This document shows positions 8,671-16,697 of a stretch of 64,000 bases of DNA, in pieces (positions within the stretch are counted from its first letter, which is position 1; each line of letters begins with the position of its first letter). A model generated the notes under the pieces. That model worked only from the letters and a program-made list of their open reading frames with translations. It was not told the origin of the DNA and did not search any database. The DNA is from Mycobacterium genavense ATCC 51234 (lineage in GTDB: Bacteria; Actinomycetota; Actinomycetes; Mycobacteriales; Mycobacteriaceae), in assembly GCF_000526915.1 (NCBI RefSeq), contig NZ_JAGZ01000008.1, positions 141,611-205,610 of the forward strand. Direction: 5' to 3'. Made by a program: the position numbers and the translations under genes.

Positions 8671-9750
8671 ATGAAGCTAGCGCACGTGTTCGACCCCCGG
8701 AATAACGCACTGAATCTTTTCCGGCTGGGGTTGGCCGCCGAGGTCATGCTGTTCCATTCCTGGCCGGTGACCGGGCGCACCCCGCCGCAGGTGCTGCTTC
8801 AGCTCCTCGTCGCGGTCGGCGTCGACGGGTTCTTTGCGATCTCCGGATTCCTGATCACCGCGAGTTGGCTCAACGACCCGAAACTGCGGGACTTCCTCAC
8901 CGCCCGGGCACTTCGCATCCTGCCCGGGTTGTACATCTGCCTGATCGTCACCGCATTCGTGTTCGCCCCACTCAATGTCGCGATCACCGGCGGCTCGGCC
9001 GCGAAGTTGCTGACGTCGTTCGCCCCGGTCGAGTACGTCTTGAAGAACAGTGGCGTGGCCTACCTGCAGCACTACATCGGCGGAACACCGGTCGGGGTGC
9101 CGTTCGCCGACGGCGGCTGGAACGCCTCCCTGTGGTCGCTGGTCTGGGAGCTGATGTGCTACCTCGCCGTCGCCGCCATCGGCGTTGCCGGACTTGCCAA
9201 TAGACGCTGCGTTTCACCAGTTCTGTTGATAGTGGCCGTCATTGGCGCAGCGTTGCTGCCGCCGCTCACCTTTCCCGGCGTGTGGACCGTCCCGCAGCTC
9301 GCGGCGCGCTCGGCGATCATGTTTGCCGCGGGTGCACTGCTGTACCAGTGGCGCGACGTGATTCCGGCGCGGTGGTCCCTGGTGGCGGTGAGCGTCGTTA
9401 TCGTCGTCGTCGCGTCCGCCCTACTGCCGGATTATCGGGTGATCGCGGCCCTTCCGCTCGCGTATGCCGTTGTCGCGTCGGCCATCATGCTGCACAACCC
9501 ACGCTTGCAATTGCGGACCGACCTGTCCTACGGCGTCTACATCTACGCCTTCCCGACTCAGCAACTGCTGGCCAGCTGTGGGCTTGCGACGCTGAATCCA
9601 ATAGTGTTCGCCGGACTTTCGACGCTGGCCGTCGTACCGCTGGCAGCGCTGAGCTGGTTCCTGATAGAGAAACCCTCGCAGTCGCTCAAGACGCGGCTCA
9701 AGCGAAAGTGGTCCGGCTCTGAACTCGCGGAAGCCAATCCGGCCGGCTAG
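8671..9750 (+). CDS. Acyltransferase-3 membrane protein, copy 2
   Basis: A 359-residue integral membrane acyltransferase of the OafA-like family, starting MKLAHVFDPRNNALNLFRL. The hallmark segment is DGFFAISGFLITASW, followed by LRILPGLYICL. About ten hydrophobic helices alternate with short loops, and a conserved arginine-rich loop YQWRDVIPARWSLVA recurs in all four copies. Enzymes of this family O-acylate surface sugars and glycolipids. Because the array directly follows rmlBC, a role in acylating a rhamnose-containing glycolipid is a reasonable guess, but nothing here fixes the acceptor. Confidence 0.85.
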   Translation: MKLAHVFDPRNNALNLFRLGLAAEVMLFHSWPVTGRTPPQVLLQLLVAVGVDGFFAISGFLITASWLNDPKLRDFLTARALRILPGLYICLIVTAFVFAPLNVAITGGSAAKLLTSFAPVEYVLKNSGVAYLQHYIGGTPVGVPFADGGWNASLWSLVWELMCYLAVAAIGVAGLANRRCVSPVLLIVAVIGAALLPPLTFPGVWTVPQLAARSAIMFAAGALLYQWRDVIPARWSLVAVSVVIVVVASALLPDYRVIAALPLAYAVVASAIMLHNPRLQLRTDLSYGVYIYAFPTQQLLASCGLATLNPIVFAGLSTLAVVPLAALSWFLIEKPSQSLKTRLKRKWSGSELAEANPAG

Positions 9751-9856
9751 GTACTGCCTTTGCTGCGGCGCACGTCACTTTGTCGCGCGCCGGGTGAGTC
9801 CGTCGGTGACATTATGATGGCGTCACATGGGGTTGGTGACCGCGAGGCGAACGCGG

Positions 9857-10987
9857 ATGAAACTGGGGCAAGCATTCGATCCGCGAAACAACGCGCTCAA
9901 CGCGTGTCGGCTGGTGCTGGCGAGCGAGGTGATCCTGTGGCATTCCTTTCCGATCACCGGTCATGCCGTGTCGTCCAAGCCGGTTGTGCAGCTTCTCTTC
10001 TCGGTCGGGGTGGACGGGTTCTTCGCACTGGCAGGATTTCTCATCACCGCGAGTTGGCTCCGAAACCCGCACCCGCGTGAATATTTGGTCGCGCGAGCTC
10101 TTCGTATCTTCCCCGGGCTCATCGTTTGCCTGGTGGTGACCGGGTTTGTGTTCGCCCCGCTCGGTGTGGCGATGCAGGGGGGCGCGGCCACGAAGCTGTT
10201 AATGTCCAGTGCGCCAACCGATTACGTTCTGAAGAACAGCACGCTGCTGTCGGCGCTCGCGCTGGACGTAGCCGGAACACCCAAAGGTGTCCCGGAGCAC
10301 GGCGTGTGGAACGCCTCGGCGTGGACGCTGATGTGGGAAGTGCTGTGCTACCTGGCCGTTGCCGGCATTGGACTGGCCGGGCTGGCGAATCGCCGCTGGC
10401 TGCCGCCGATGATCTTGGCACTGGCCGTGATTGGGTCGATACTGTTGCCGCCCCTGACCTATCCGGGCCCGTGGACCAACCTGCAGATCGCCGTGCGCTT
10501 CACGATCATGTTTTCGGCCGGAGCGACGCTGTATCAATGGCGCGACGTGATTCCGGCCCGGTGGCCGCTGGTCGCGGTGAGCGTGTTCGTCGTCCTGGCC
10601 TCGAGCCTGCTGCCTGACTACCGGGCAGTCGGTGGACCCGCACTCGCATATGCCGTTATTGTTTCGGGGTCGCTGATCCATTCCAAGCGGTTGAATTTGC
10701 GCACGGACCTGTCGTACGGCACCTACATTTACGCGTCTCCAGTTCAGCAATTGATGGCAGTCGGTGGACTTACCAGCCTGAACCCCTCGCTGTTTTTCGT
10801 GGTCGCGACGGCCGCCACCATGCCGCTGGCCGCGCTCAGCTGGTTTTTGGTCGAGCGGCCCGCGCAGGCTCTCAAGAGCCGTTTCAAGCAAAAGCATACG
10901 GAGCCGAGCCTTACCGAACATATCGAATCTCACAATGCCGATCTCAGTCCGTTTCGCCGAGTCGCAAAGGTCGGATTGCGGCGATAA
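9857..10987 (+). CDS. Acyltransferase-3 membrane protein, copy 3
   Basis: A 376-residue paralogue in the tandem array, starting MKLGQAFDPRNNALNACRL at ATG 9857. An in-frame ATG at 9827 would add ten residues, but the conserved start favours 9857. It has DGFFALAGFLITASW, the REYLVARALRIFPGL loop and the YQWRDVIPARWPL loop. Its C-terminal tail after the last helix is longer than in the sister copies (about 30 polar residues ending GLRR). The reaction is expected to be acyl transfer to a periplasmic or membrane sugar; the substrate is unknown. Confidence 0.85.
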   Translation: MKLGQAFDPRNNALNACRLVLASEVILWHSFPITGHAVSSKPVVQLLFSVGVDGFFALAGFLITASWLRNPHPREYLVARALRIFPGLIVCLVVTGFVFAPLGVAMQGGAATKLLMSSAPTDYVLKNSTLLSALALDVAGTPKGVPEHGVWNASAWTLMWEVLCYLAVAGIGLAGLANRRWLPPMILALAVIGSILLPPLTYPGPWTNLQIAVRFTIMFSAGATLYQWRDVIPARWPLVAVSVFVVLASSLLPDYRAVGGPALAYAVIVSGSLIHSKRLNLRTDLSYGTYIYASPVQQLMAVGGLTSLNPSLFFVVATAATMPLAALSWFLVERPAQALKSRFKQKHTEPSLTEHIESHNADLSPFRRVAKVGLRR

Positions 10988-11024
10988 GCTAACGCCCAGT
11001 AGTGCGGACGGCTGGTGACGGCGT

Positions 11025-12098
11025 ATGAAACTGGGGCAGGCGTTTGATCCACGACGTAATGCACTAAATGCATTGCGGCTGGCCATGGCAATCGAGGTGA
11101 TCCTGTGGCACTCCTTTCCGGTGCGCGGCGGCGCGCTGCCGGCCACGCCGGTACGACAATTGCTGTTCTCAGTGGGTGTCGACGGATTCTTTGCCATCTC
11201 GGGTTTTCTCATCACCGCGAGCTGGCTGAACCACCCGAAGCTCCGTAGCTTCCTGGCCGCTCGAGCGCTGCGCATCCTGCCCGGGCTCTACGTCTGCCTG
11301 GTAGTTACCGCGTTGGTGATCGCGCCGATCGGCGTCACCATGCAGGGTGGATCGGCAGCACGACTGCTGCTGTCCGGCGCACCATTCGAGTACGTGGTGA
11401 AAAACAGTGCGGTAGCGCTACTTCAGCTCGACATCGGGGGAACGCCGAGCGGGCTGTTCTATCCGGCCGTGTGGAACGGTTCGCTGTGGACGCTCATCTA
11501 CGAAATGGTGTGCTACGTCGCCGTGGTCGCACTGGGCCTGGCCGGGTTCGCCGACCGCCGGTGGACCTCGCTGGCCCTGCTGGCGCTCGCGCTGGTTTTG
11601 GCGACGTGCCTGCCCCCGCTGACCTATCCCGGGACGTGGAGCAACGCGCAATGCATCGCGCGCTTCGCCGTCATGTTCGCGGCGGGTGCCGTGATGTACC
11701 AGTGGCGGGACGTGATTCCCGCTCGATGGTCACTCGTCGCGCTGAGTATCGTCATCGTTCTCGCGGCCAGCCTGCTGCCCGACTACCGGCTGATCGGCGC
11801 CGTTCCGCTGGCGTACGCCCTCATCGCCTCCGGCGTGCTCATCCACGACAAGCACTTGAGGCTGCGGACGGACCTGTCCTACGGGGTCTACATCTACGCC
11901 TTCCCGGTACAGCAGCTACTCGCCATTGCCGGGCTCGTCAGCCTGAATCCTGTGGTGTTCGCCTTCCTTTCGACGATGGCGACCCTGCCGCTGGCGGCAC
12001 TGAGCTGGTTTCTGGTCGAGAAGCCCGCGCAGACCCTCAAATCCCGGCTCAGGCAGAAGTGGGCCGGCGCCGAGTTCGCCGAAGCCAGCCGAGTCTGA
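11025..12098 (+). CDS. Acyltransferase-3 membrane protein, copy 4
   Basis: A 357-residue member of the array, 37 bases after copy 3, starting MKLGQAFDPRRNALNALRL. It has DGFFAISGFLITASW, FLAARALRILPGLYVCL and YQWRDVIPARWSLVA. It is closest to copy 2 by eye. Its last 50 bases overlap the 3' end of the small membrane-protein gene on the opposite strand, so the two genes converge tail to tail with shared coding DNA. Confidence 0.85.
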   Translation: MKLGQAFDPRRNALNALRLAMAIEVILWHSFPVRGGALPATPVRQLLFSVGVDGFFAISGFLITASWLNHPKLRSFLAARALRILPGLYVCLVVTALVIAPIGVTMQGGSAARLLLSGAPFEYVVKNSAVALLQLDIGGTPSGLFYPAVWNGSLWTLIYEMVCYVAVVALGLAGFADRRWTSLALLALALVLATCLPPLTYPGTWSNAQCIARFAVMFAAGAVMYQWRDVIPARWSLVALSIVIVLAASLLPDYRLIGAVPLAYALIASGVLIHDKHLRLRTDLSYGVYIYAFPVQQLLAIAGLVSLNPVVFAFLSTMATLPLAALSWFLVEKPAQTLKSRLRQKWAGAEFAEASRV

Positions 12099-12456
12099 CG
12101 CCGCCGGGGTAGTCGGAAAGCGTCCACAACAGCACGGTCAGCGCTTCGGCTGCCACGCTGACCGCCGCGTACGGCGACGGATCCCAGCCGTGCTCGCTGA
12201 ACCCGAACAGCCCGGCGGTTCGCGACAGCGTGAAGGCCACCAGCGATCCGCCGGCCATCGCCGCTGCGGCCCAGCGCAGCCACCGGGGGCCGCCGAGCAA
12301 GATCAGCACGGCCACCGCGAACGAGACGCTGGCCTGGACCAGGAAGCCGCTGCCGATCGTCGGAATATGCTGGTAACCATGAACATAGAGGTAGGCGTGA
12401 CTGGCTGCACCGGCGAGCAACGCCGCGGCGAAGCCGACCCGGATCAGGATATTCAT
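12049..12456 (-). CDS. Small membrane protein of the redox module
   Basis: A 135-residue protein with about four hydrophobic segments (roughly residues 5-25, 40-60, 63-82 and 98-115) and an Arg-rich C-terminal tail (LRRTRRRP). I do not recognise a catalytic motif. Its ATG overlaps the stop of the upstream phosphoesterase gene by four bases, so the two are translationally coupled and it is the last gene of a six-gene minus-strand run. The C-terminal coding part overlaps acyltransferase copy 4 on the other strand by 50 bases. The function is unknown; the context suggests a partner of exported redox proteins. Confidence 0.75.
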   Translation of the reverse strand: MNILIRVGFAAALLAGAASHAYLYVHGYQHIPTIGSGFLVQASVSFAVAVLILLGGPRWLRWAAAAMAGGSLVAFTLSRTAGLFGFSEHGWDPSPYAAVSVAAEALTVLLWTLSDYPGGVRLGWLRRTRRRPTSA

Positions 12457-13382
12457 TGCAGCCTCTGCTCTTTCAATGCCAGGGCGGTTCCGCCCTTGGT
12501 GTAACTAACCTCACGGATGCCCAGCGCGTCGTGCAGCTTTCCGGCGGGCAGCGTGACCGGCTTGGGCGCCGGCCCATCGCCGGGACGCGGCAGCGGATAG
12601 GCCGTCGTCGTCCCGCTGTAGAACGACACAGTGCCTTCCATCTTGGAAAACAATTGGTGCACATGGCCGTTGATACATGTCACCGACGCGAACCGGCGCA
12701 GGTAACTGAGGGCCTGGGTGGCGTCGTCGGTGCCCCAACCCCACTCCGGGTACATGGCGAACAGCGGGATGTGGCTGAACACGGTGATCGGGGTGTCGCT
12801 GGACAGGCCCGCGACATCCTTCTTGACGAACTCCAGCTGATCGACACGCAGATGCCCGAGCTTGCGCAGATTCAGCGTGTTCACCAGCGCGATCACGTGC
12901 ACCCCGGCGGTGTCGAAGCTGTACCACCCGTCACCCACCGATCCCGCACCGAACACCTTGCGGTACTTCTGGCCGGCGTCGTCGACCGAGTCGTGCTCCC
13001 CCGGCACGGTGAACACGTTCGGCGTGCGCAGCCCGGTCATCAGCTGTTTCACCTGGTCGAACTGCTCGGGGGTGGACAGGTGGGTGAGGTCGCCGGTGTG
13101 GATGACGAAATCCGTTGTGTAGCCGAGGTTATTGATCTGATCGATGGCGTGGCCGAACGAGCCGGCCACGTCTGGGTTGGCTACACCGGTGAAGCCGATG
13201 TGGCTGTCGCTGACCTGAGCGAAGCGCAGCGCGGGCCGGCTATGCGTGCGCTCGGCCGCGGCGGCACCGGCGACATGTGAGATCACTTCGCCGCCGGCGA
13301 AGGCAAACCCGACCGCCGCGCCGAACCACGCGCCGTGGCGCATCAGCTGGCGGCGACTCATCGGGCGGGGATCGTCATTCAT
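12453..13382 (-). CDS. Tat-exported calcineurin-like metallophosphoesterase
   Basis: A 309-residue protein with a twin-arginine signal (SRRQLM near residue 9, then a hydrophobic stretch to about residue 40 ending AGAAAAE), so it is expected outside the cytoplasmic membrane and folded before export. The two-metal phosphoesterase motifs are present in order: DSHIG, HTGDLTH, PGEHDS (the family norm is GNHD), FSHIPLF and NGHVHQ. It would hydrolyse phosphomonoesters or phosphodiesters; the substrate is unknown. It lies between a cupredoxin lipoprotein gene and a small membrane protein gene. Tat export fits a metalloenzyme loaded in the cytoplasm. Confidence 0.85.
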   Translation of the reverse strand: MNDDPRPMSRRQLMRHGAWFGAAVGFAFAGGEVISHVAGAAAAERTHSRPALRFAQVSDSHIGFTGVANPDVAGSFGHAIDQINNLGYTTDFVIHTGDLTHLSTPEQFDQVKQLMTGLRTPNVFTVPGEHDSVDDAGQKYRKVFGAGSVGDGWYSFDTAGVHVIALVNTLNLRKLGHLRVDQLEFVKKDVAGLSSDTPITVFSHIPLFAMYPEWGWGTDDATQALSYLRRFASVTCINGHVHQLFSKMEGTVSFYSGTTTAYPLPRPGDGPAPKPVTLPAGKLHDALGIREVSYTKGGTALALKEQRLQ

Positions 13383-13430
13383 TGCGCCACTACCCCTCTT
13401 CGCTGCGCTGTGCGGCGCCGCCGGCGCGCA

Positions 13431-13835
13431 TCATGACGTCACCACCACGGTGCCGTGCATCATCGGATGGATCGAGCAGACATAGTAGAAAGTCCCTGCG
13501 GTGGAGAAGGTGTGGGTGAAGCTGGTCCCCGTCCCCATGCCGGGTGAGCGAAACGACCCGTCGCTGGCGACCACCGTGTGCGGTTCTTCGTCACGATTGA
13601 TCCAGGTGACAGCGGTGCCGGCACGGACCGTGAGCGTAGTGGGCGCGAACGCGAAGCCGTCGATGGCGACTTGGTCGCCGCTCGCGGGTGGCGGCGTGAT
13701 CGATGCCGTCGCACCGGATTCCGCCTTCGTCGTGACCGACGGATGCGCATCGGGACGCGCCGCTGAGCACCCGGCCAGCAGCAGCACTCCCGCCGCGAGC
13801 AGAGCCGAGCGCTTTCGAGACAAGATGGCTGTCAT
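13431..13835 (-). CDS. Cupredoxin-domain lipoprotein
   Basis: A 134-residue lipoprotein with signal and lipobox LLAGC, making Cys23 the lipidated residue. After a Ser/Thr/Pro-rich linker comes a plastocyanin/amicyanin-like domain (about 54-134). The type 1 copper ligands are all visible: His86 in EEPHTVV, then Cys120, His123 and Met126 in CSIHPMM. It is therefore a probable blue copper electron carrier anchored to the outer face of the membrane. It follows the Rieske gene by 30 bases, and a Rieske cluster and a type 1 copper site are a plausible electron-transfer pair. Confidence 0.88.
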   Translation of the reverse strand: MTAILSRKRSALLAAGVLLLAGCSAARPDAHPSVTTKAESGATASITPPPASGDQVAIDGFAFAPTTLTVRAGTAVTWINRDEEPHTVVASDGSFRSPGMGTGTSFTHTFSTAGTFYYVCSIHPMMHGTVVVTS

Positions 13836-13865
13836 GCCATCTGATAGCAGGGGTGGTTACACCGC

Positions 13866-14561
13866 TCAGGCGGGCTGTTCGGGATACGGCGGGCCCAGCA
13901 CCTCGACCACCCCGTTGACCTCACGAACCATCAAGGTGGGCAACGTCTTTGGGGCGATCGGCAGTTGATGTGTGAGCACCTCTCCGGCAGGGGAGAACGA
14001 GGTCGAGTGGCACGGGCAGCGCAACCTGTCGTCGGGCGCGTCGAACCACAACTTGCACCCCTGATGCGTGCACACCCCCGATACCGCCTCGAGCCTGCCG
14101 TCGACGCGGCGGACGAATCCGCTGGCCGAACCGAGGTCGAAGGCATGCATGCGCCCGTCCGGCACGTCCGAACTTGCCGCGATGCGCTGCCAGGTTCCGT
14201 CGTTGGGCGTGAGTTGTCCCGCAACGGCGGGCCCTTCGGTGATGCCCCCGATTACTGCTCGATCGATGGACACCGCGGTGACCGCGGCGGCGGCAGCCGC
14301 CGACGTGCCGACGATCACCTGCCGGCGCGTGGTGTCCTGCTTGGGACCCGGTGCGCCGGCCATTTGCTCGGCCAGACGCCGGTGCAGGTCGGTGAGGAAT
14401 TCCCGACGCGGGGTGGCGTCCACCTCAGAGCCCCGACCGGCGGCGCGCAGTTCGATCGCGGTGCGGATCTGGGCGGCCTCAAAGTCATCGGGTGCGAACG
14501 GCTTTGGTCGTCGACCCTGCAACAGGTCGTCGACGTAGCGACGCAATCCTCGCGCGTTCAT
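13866..14561 (-). CDS. Membrane-anchored Rieske [2Fe-2S] protein with anti-sigma-like layout
   Basis: A 231-residue protein. Residues 1-76 are soluble, helical and charged. A TTRRQVIVG sequence and a hydrophobic stretch (about 82-106) then resemble an internal Tat-type anchor. Residues about 120-225 form a Rieske domain with cluster ligands Cys164 and His166 (CTHQGC) and Cys182 and His185 (CPCH); Cys169 and Cys184 could form the usual disulfide. Its ATG overlaps the stop of the ECF sigma gene by four bases. Cytoplasmic N-terminus, single anchor, external sensor domain and position right after the sigma gene together are the layout of an anti-sigma factor. That role is inference. Plain electron transfer to the cupredoxin is the alternative. 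Confidence 0.88.
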   Translation of the reverse strand: MNARGLRRYVDDLLQGRRPKPFAPDDFEAAQIRTAIELRAAGRGSEVDATPRREFLTDLHRRLAEQMAGAPGPKQDTTRRQVIVGTSAAAAAAVTAVSIDRAVIGGITEGPAVAGQLTPNDGTWQRIAASSDVPDGRMHAFDLGSASGFVRRVDGRLEAVSGVCTHQGCKLWFDAPDDRLRCPCHSTSFSPAGEVLTHQLPIAPKTLPTLMVREVNGVVEVLGPPYPEQPA

Positions 14562-15109
14562 GACTGGCCCCCATCGTTGACCCGTGCCGCCAGCCGCAGC
14601 GCACGATGTTGGAGCACCTTGGCGTTGGCAACGCTGATTCCGAGTTCCGCGGCTGACTCCTTGATCGAATTGCCTTGCAGGAAACTTAGTTCCAGTATCT
14701 GGCGATAGCGGTCCGGCAGATTGTCGAGTACCTGGGCGACGCGCGACGGCGCGGTGCTGATCGCTTCCTCGCTATCGGGCGGTTGCTCGATGTCCTCCTC
14801 GATCGAGGTTATCTCCCGGCTCAGGGTCTCGCGCCAATGCGCGGCCAGCACGGTTCGCGCCGTGGCGCGCAGGTAGGCGCGCACCTCGCCGACGCTCGCG
14901 GTCAGCCGCAGCGGCCGCAACGCGGCCAAAAACACCTCGGCAGTGAGGTCCTCGGCGTCCGCCCGGTTGCCGACCCGGGCGAACAGCATCCGGTACACCC
15001 ACTCCGCATTGTCGGAGTACACCGCTTCCCAGTCGGGGTAGCCCGGAAAGCCTGAGTCGGGGACCGCGCGCAGGGGGCGCGGGCCCGCGGGTTCGTTTTG
15101 TGTCGTCAC
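14558..15109 (-). CDS. ECF-type RNA polymerase sigma factor of the redox module
   Basis: A 183-residue sigma-70-family protein with only regions 2 and 4. Region 2 runs from about residue 28 to 92 (WVYRMLFARVGNRADAEDLT then LRATARTVLAAHWRE). Region 4 is about 118-175, with LPDRYRQILELSF and the helix-turn-helix SIKESAAELGISVANAKVL. It starts at GTG 15109. The Rieske gene overlaps its stop by four bases. The flavoprotein gene lies 33 bases upstream on the same strand. I do not recognise it as one of the named M. tuberculosis sigma factors. It probably drives this module in response to an envelope redox signal. Confidence 0.88.
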   Translation of the reverse strand: MTTQNEPAGPRPLRAVPDSGFPGYPDWEAVYSDNAEWVYRMLFARVGNRADAEDLTAEVFLAALRPLRLTASVGEVRAYLRATARTVLAAHWRETLSREITSIEEDIEQPPDSEEAISTAPSRVAQVLDNLPDRYRQILELSFLQGNSIKESAAELGISVANAKVLQHRALRLAARVNDGGQS

Positions 15110-15142
15110 AAGTCTGCCTCACCCGATGAATATCAGCGGGGG

Positions 15143-16576
15143 TTACACGGGTCGGGGCGCCGCGAGCGACGGTTCATCGACTACCAGCTCGTCGAGCTTC
15201 GCGGCCGTGGCGGACAGGACCGTCTTGGCGACCCGCAGGATCCGCTCGCGCACCCGGGGTTTGGCCGAGGCCGGGGGCAGCAGCTGGCCCACCAGGTGAC
15301 CGAAGAGGTCCAGCCGCGACGCGGCCAGCCAGGCGGTCAGCTCCAGGTCGTCGAACCAGCGCAACTGATTGCCGTAGTCGGCCCGCGCGACGCGCAACCA
15401 GTCCAGGTCGGTGTCGGGGTGCGGCAACGGCACGCACAGCCGGTTGCGGGTGGCGTCGTCGGGATAGGCCGCCTCCACATGCGCGATCAGCGAGGCGCTG
15501 AATATCTGCTGGCACCCACGCACGCTTTGCAGCGTGATCCGACCGGGCTCGAAAATGGGGGTGGCGGGCCGCTTTTCGGCGCCGTCGGCGGTGCAGTCGA
15601 TGTAGAGCGGGCGCCCGTCGACCGTGACGTCGCCGCCCTCGAGGACCATCTTGTCGTCCTCGACGGCCAGCAGGTGGCCCTTGCGCACGACGTCGCCGAT
15701 GCGGCGCAGCTGGTCGAGTTCGGCACGGGTGACCGTCGCGCACCGGTACATCGTCGGCCGCACCGCGGGGTCTATCCGTAGTAGGGTGCCGGCGTCCTCG
15801 AGGCGGGCGAACAGATCGTCGGGCGAGGTGGCGTCCCTGATCGCGCGCAGCTGGGCGATGAAGCCGGCCTTGATCCGGTCGGCGAACGTCGAGCCCGGCT
15901 GCATCGCCGCGCGATCCAACAGCCACGAGTCGCGGGGCATGATCCAGGTCAGTCGCTCGGGCGCGACGCCGTGGCCCAGCAGCCACAGGCAGGCGTCGAT
16001 GCCCGTCTTGCCGGCACCTACGACGACGTAGCGGTCGTGGGCGCCGCGTCCCGGCAGCCCGTTGGGCGCGAGGCAGGCGATGCCCGGCGCGAGCCGATAG
16101 GGCGGCGGGCGCATCGCGGGCACCATCACTCGCATGTAGGTGGCATCGACGATCCGGCGCGCCACGTCCACGGTGTACTCGTCGCCGGCCAGCGTGACGA
16201 AGCGGCCCGCGCCGAGGTATTCGCTCATCGGGAAATAGCGGACCCGCCCGGTCGGCACTAGCTGCTGACGCATTACGTGGTCGTAGTAGGCGCACACTTC
16301 CCCGCCGGTCGCCAGCTCGTAAAGTCCCTTGTTCCAGCCGACCGCGTCGATGGTGTCGCGGCCGAGCCGAACCGAGTTGACGCCGTAGAACGCCGACGGC
16401 TGATGCAACCGGACGAACGGGTAGGCGGCGGTCCAATGCCCGCCCGGCGCGTCGTTGCGGTCCACTACCACGACACTGGCCTCCGTCTCGGAAGTCTCGG
16501 AGACCAGCGTGTCAAGGAACGCCATGCCCATGGCGCCCGCGCCAACGACCAGGTAGTCGGCGTCGATCGTGTGCAT
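15143..16576 (-). CDS. FAD/NAD(P)-binding flavoprotein
   Basis: A 477-residue protein starting MHTIDADYLVVGAGAMGMAF at ATG 16576. There are two dinucleotide-binding folds: the FAD site at residues 8-13 (VGAGAM), and a second at about residues 183-190 (YVVVGAGKTGIDAC). The latter is typical of flavin monooxygenase-like enzymes that bind NAD(P)H. Near residue 50 a GGHW motif (APGGHWTAAYP) follows the first fold. An in-frame extension to 17092 is rejected because it would cover the oppositely coded mmsA start. Its stop lies 33 bases before the ECF sigma gene, so it may be the first gene of the redox module. The substrate is unknown. Confidence 0.78.
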   Translation of the reverse strand: MHTIDADYLVVGAGAMGMAFLDTLVSETSETEASVVVVDRNDAPGGHWTAAYPFVRLHQPSAFYGVNSVRLGRDTIDAVGWNKGLYELATGGEVCAYYDHVMRQQLVPTGRVRYFPMSEYLGAGRFVTLAGDEYTVDVARRIVDATYMRVMVPAMRPPPYRLAPGIACLAPNGLPGRGAHDRYVVVGAGKTGIDACLWLLGHGVAPERLTWIMPRDSWLLDRAAMQPGSTFADRIKAGFIAQLRAIRDATSPDDLFARLEDAGTLLRIDPAVRPTMYRCATVTRAELDQLRRIGDVVRKGHLLAVEDDKMVLEGGDVTVDGRPLYIDCTADGAEKRPATPIFEPGRITLQSVRGCQQIFSASLIAHVEAAYPDDATRNRLCVPLPHPDTDLDWLRVARADYGNQLRWFDDLELTAWLAASRLDLFGHLVGQLLPPASAKPRVRERILRVAKTVLSATAAKLDELVVDEPSLAAPRPV

Positions 16577-16639
16577 ACCGGCCTCAACGCTAGACCGCGC
16601 GGTCACGACAGGTAACCCGCCTTGCCAAGGCCAGAACGC

Positions 16640-16663
16640 GGTTACGAGGATATGCAAGTATCC
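16640..16663. promoter_or_regulatory. Inverted repeat in the flavoprotein-mmsA divergent region
   Basis: GGATA at 16648-16652 and TATCC at 16659-16663 form a perfect 5-bp inverted repeat around a 6-base centre, midway between two divergent genes. A GTAACC on the minus strand (16640-16645) lies just beside it. Either could be an operator or promoter element; neither is proven. Confidence 0.3.
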
Positions 16664-16697
16664 GCTATCGCACCTGAACAAGACCCAAGGGCACCCC

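Noticed and set aside
12049..12098. Overlap of acyltransferase 4 and the small membrane protein as a sign that one is false
   Set aside because: Both frames have good support (a conserved family on one side, coupled operon structure and membrane helices on the other); a 50-base tail-to-tail overlap is acceptable.
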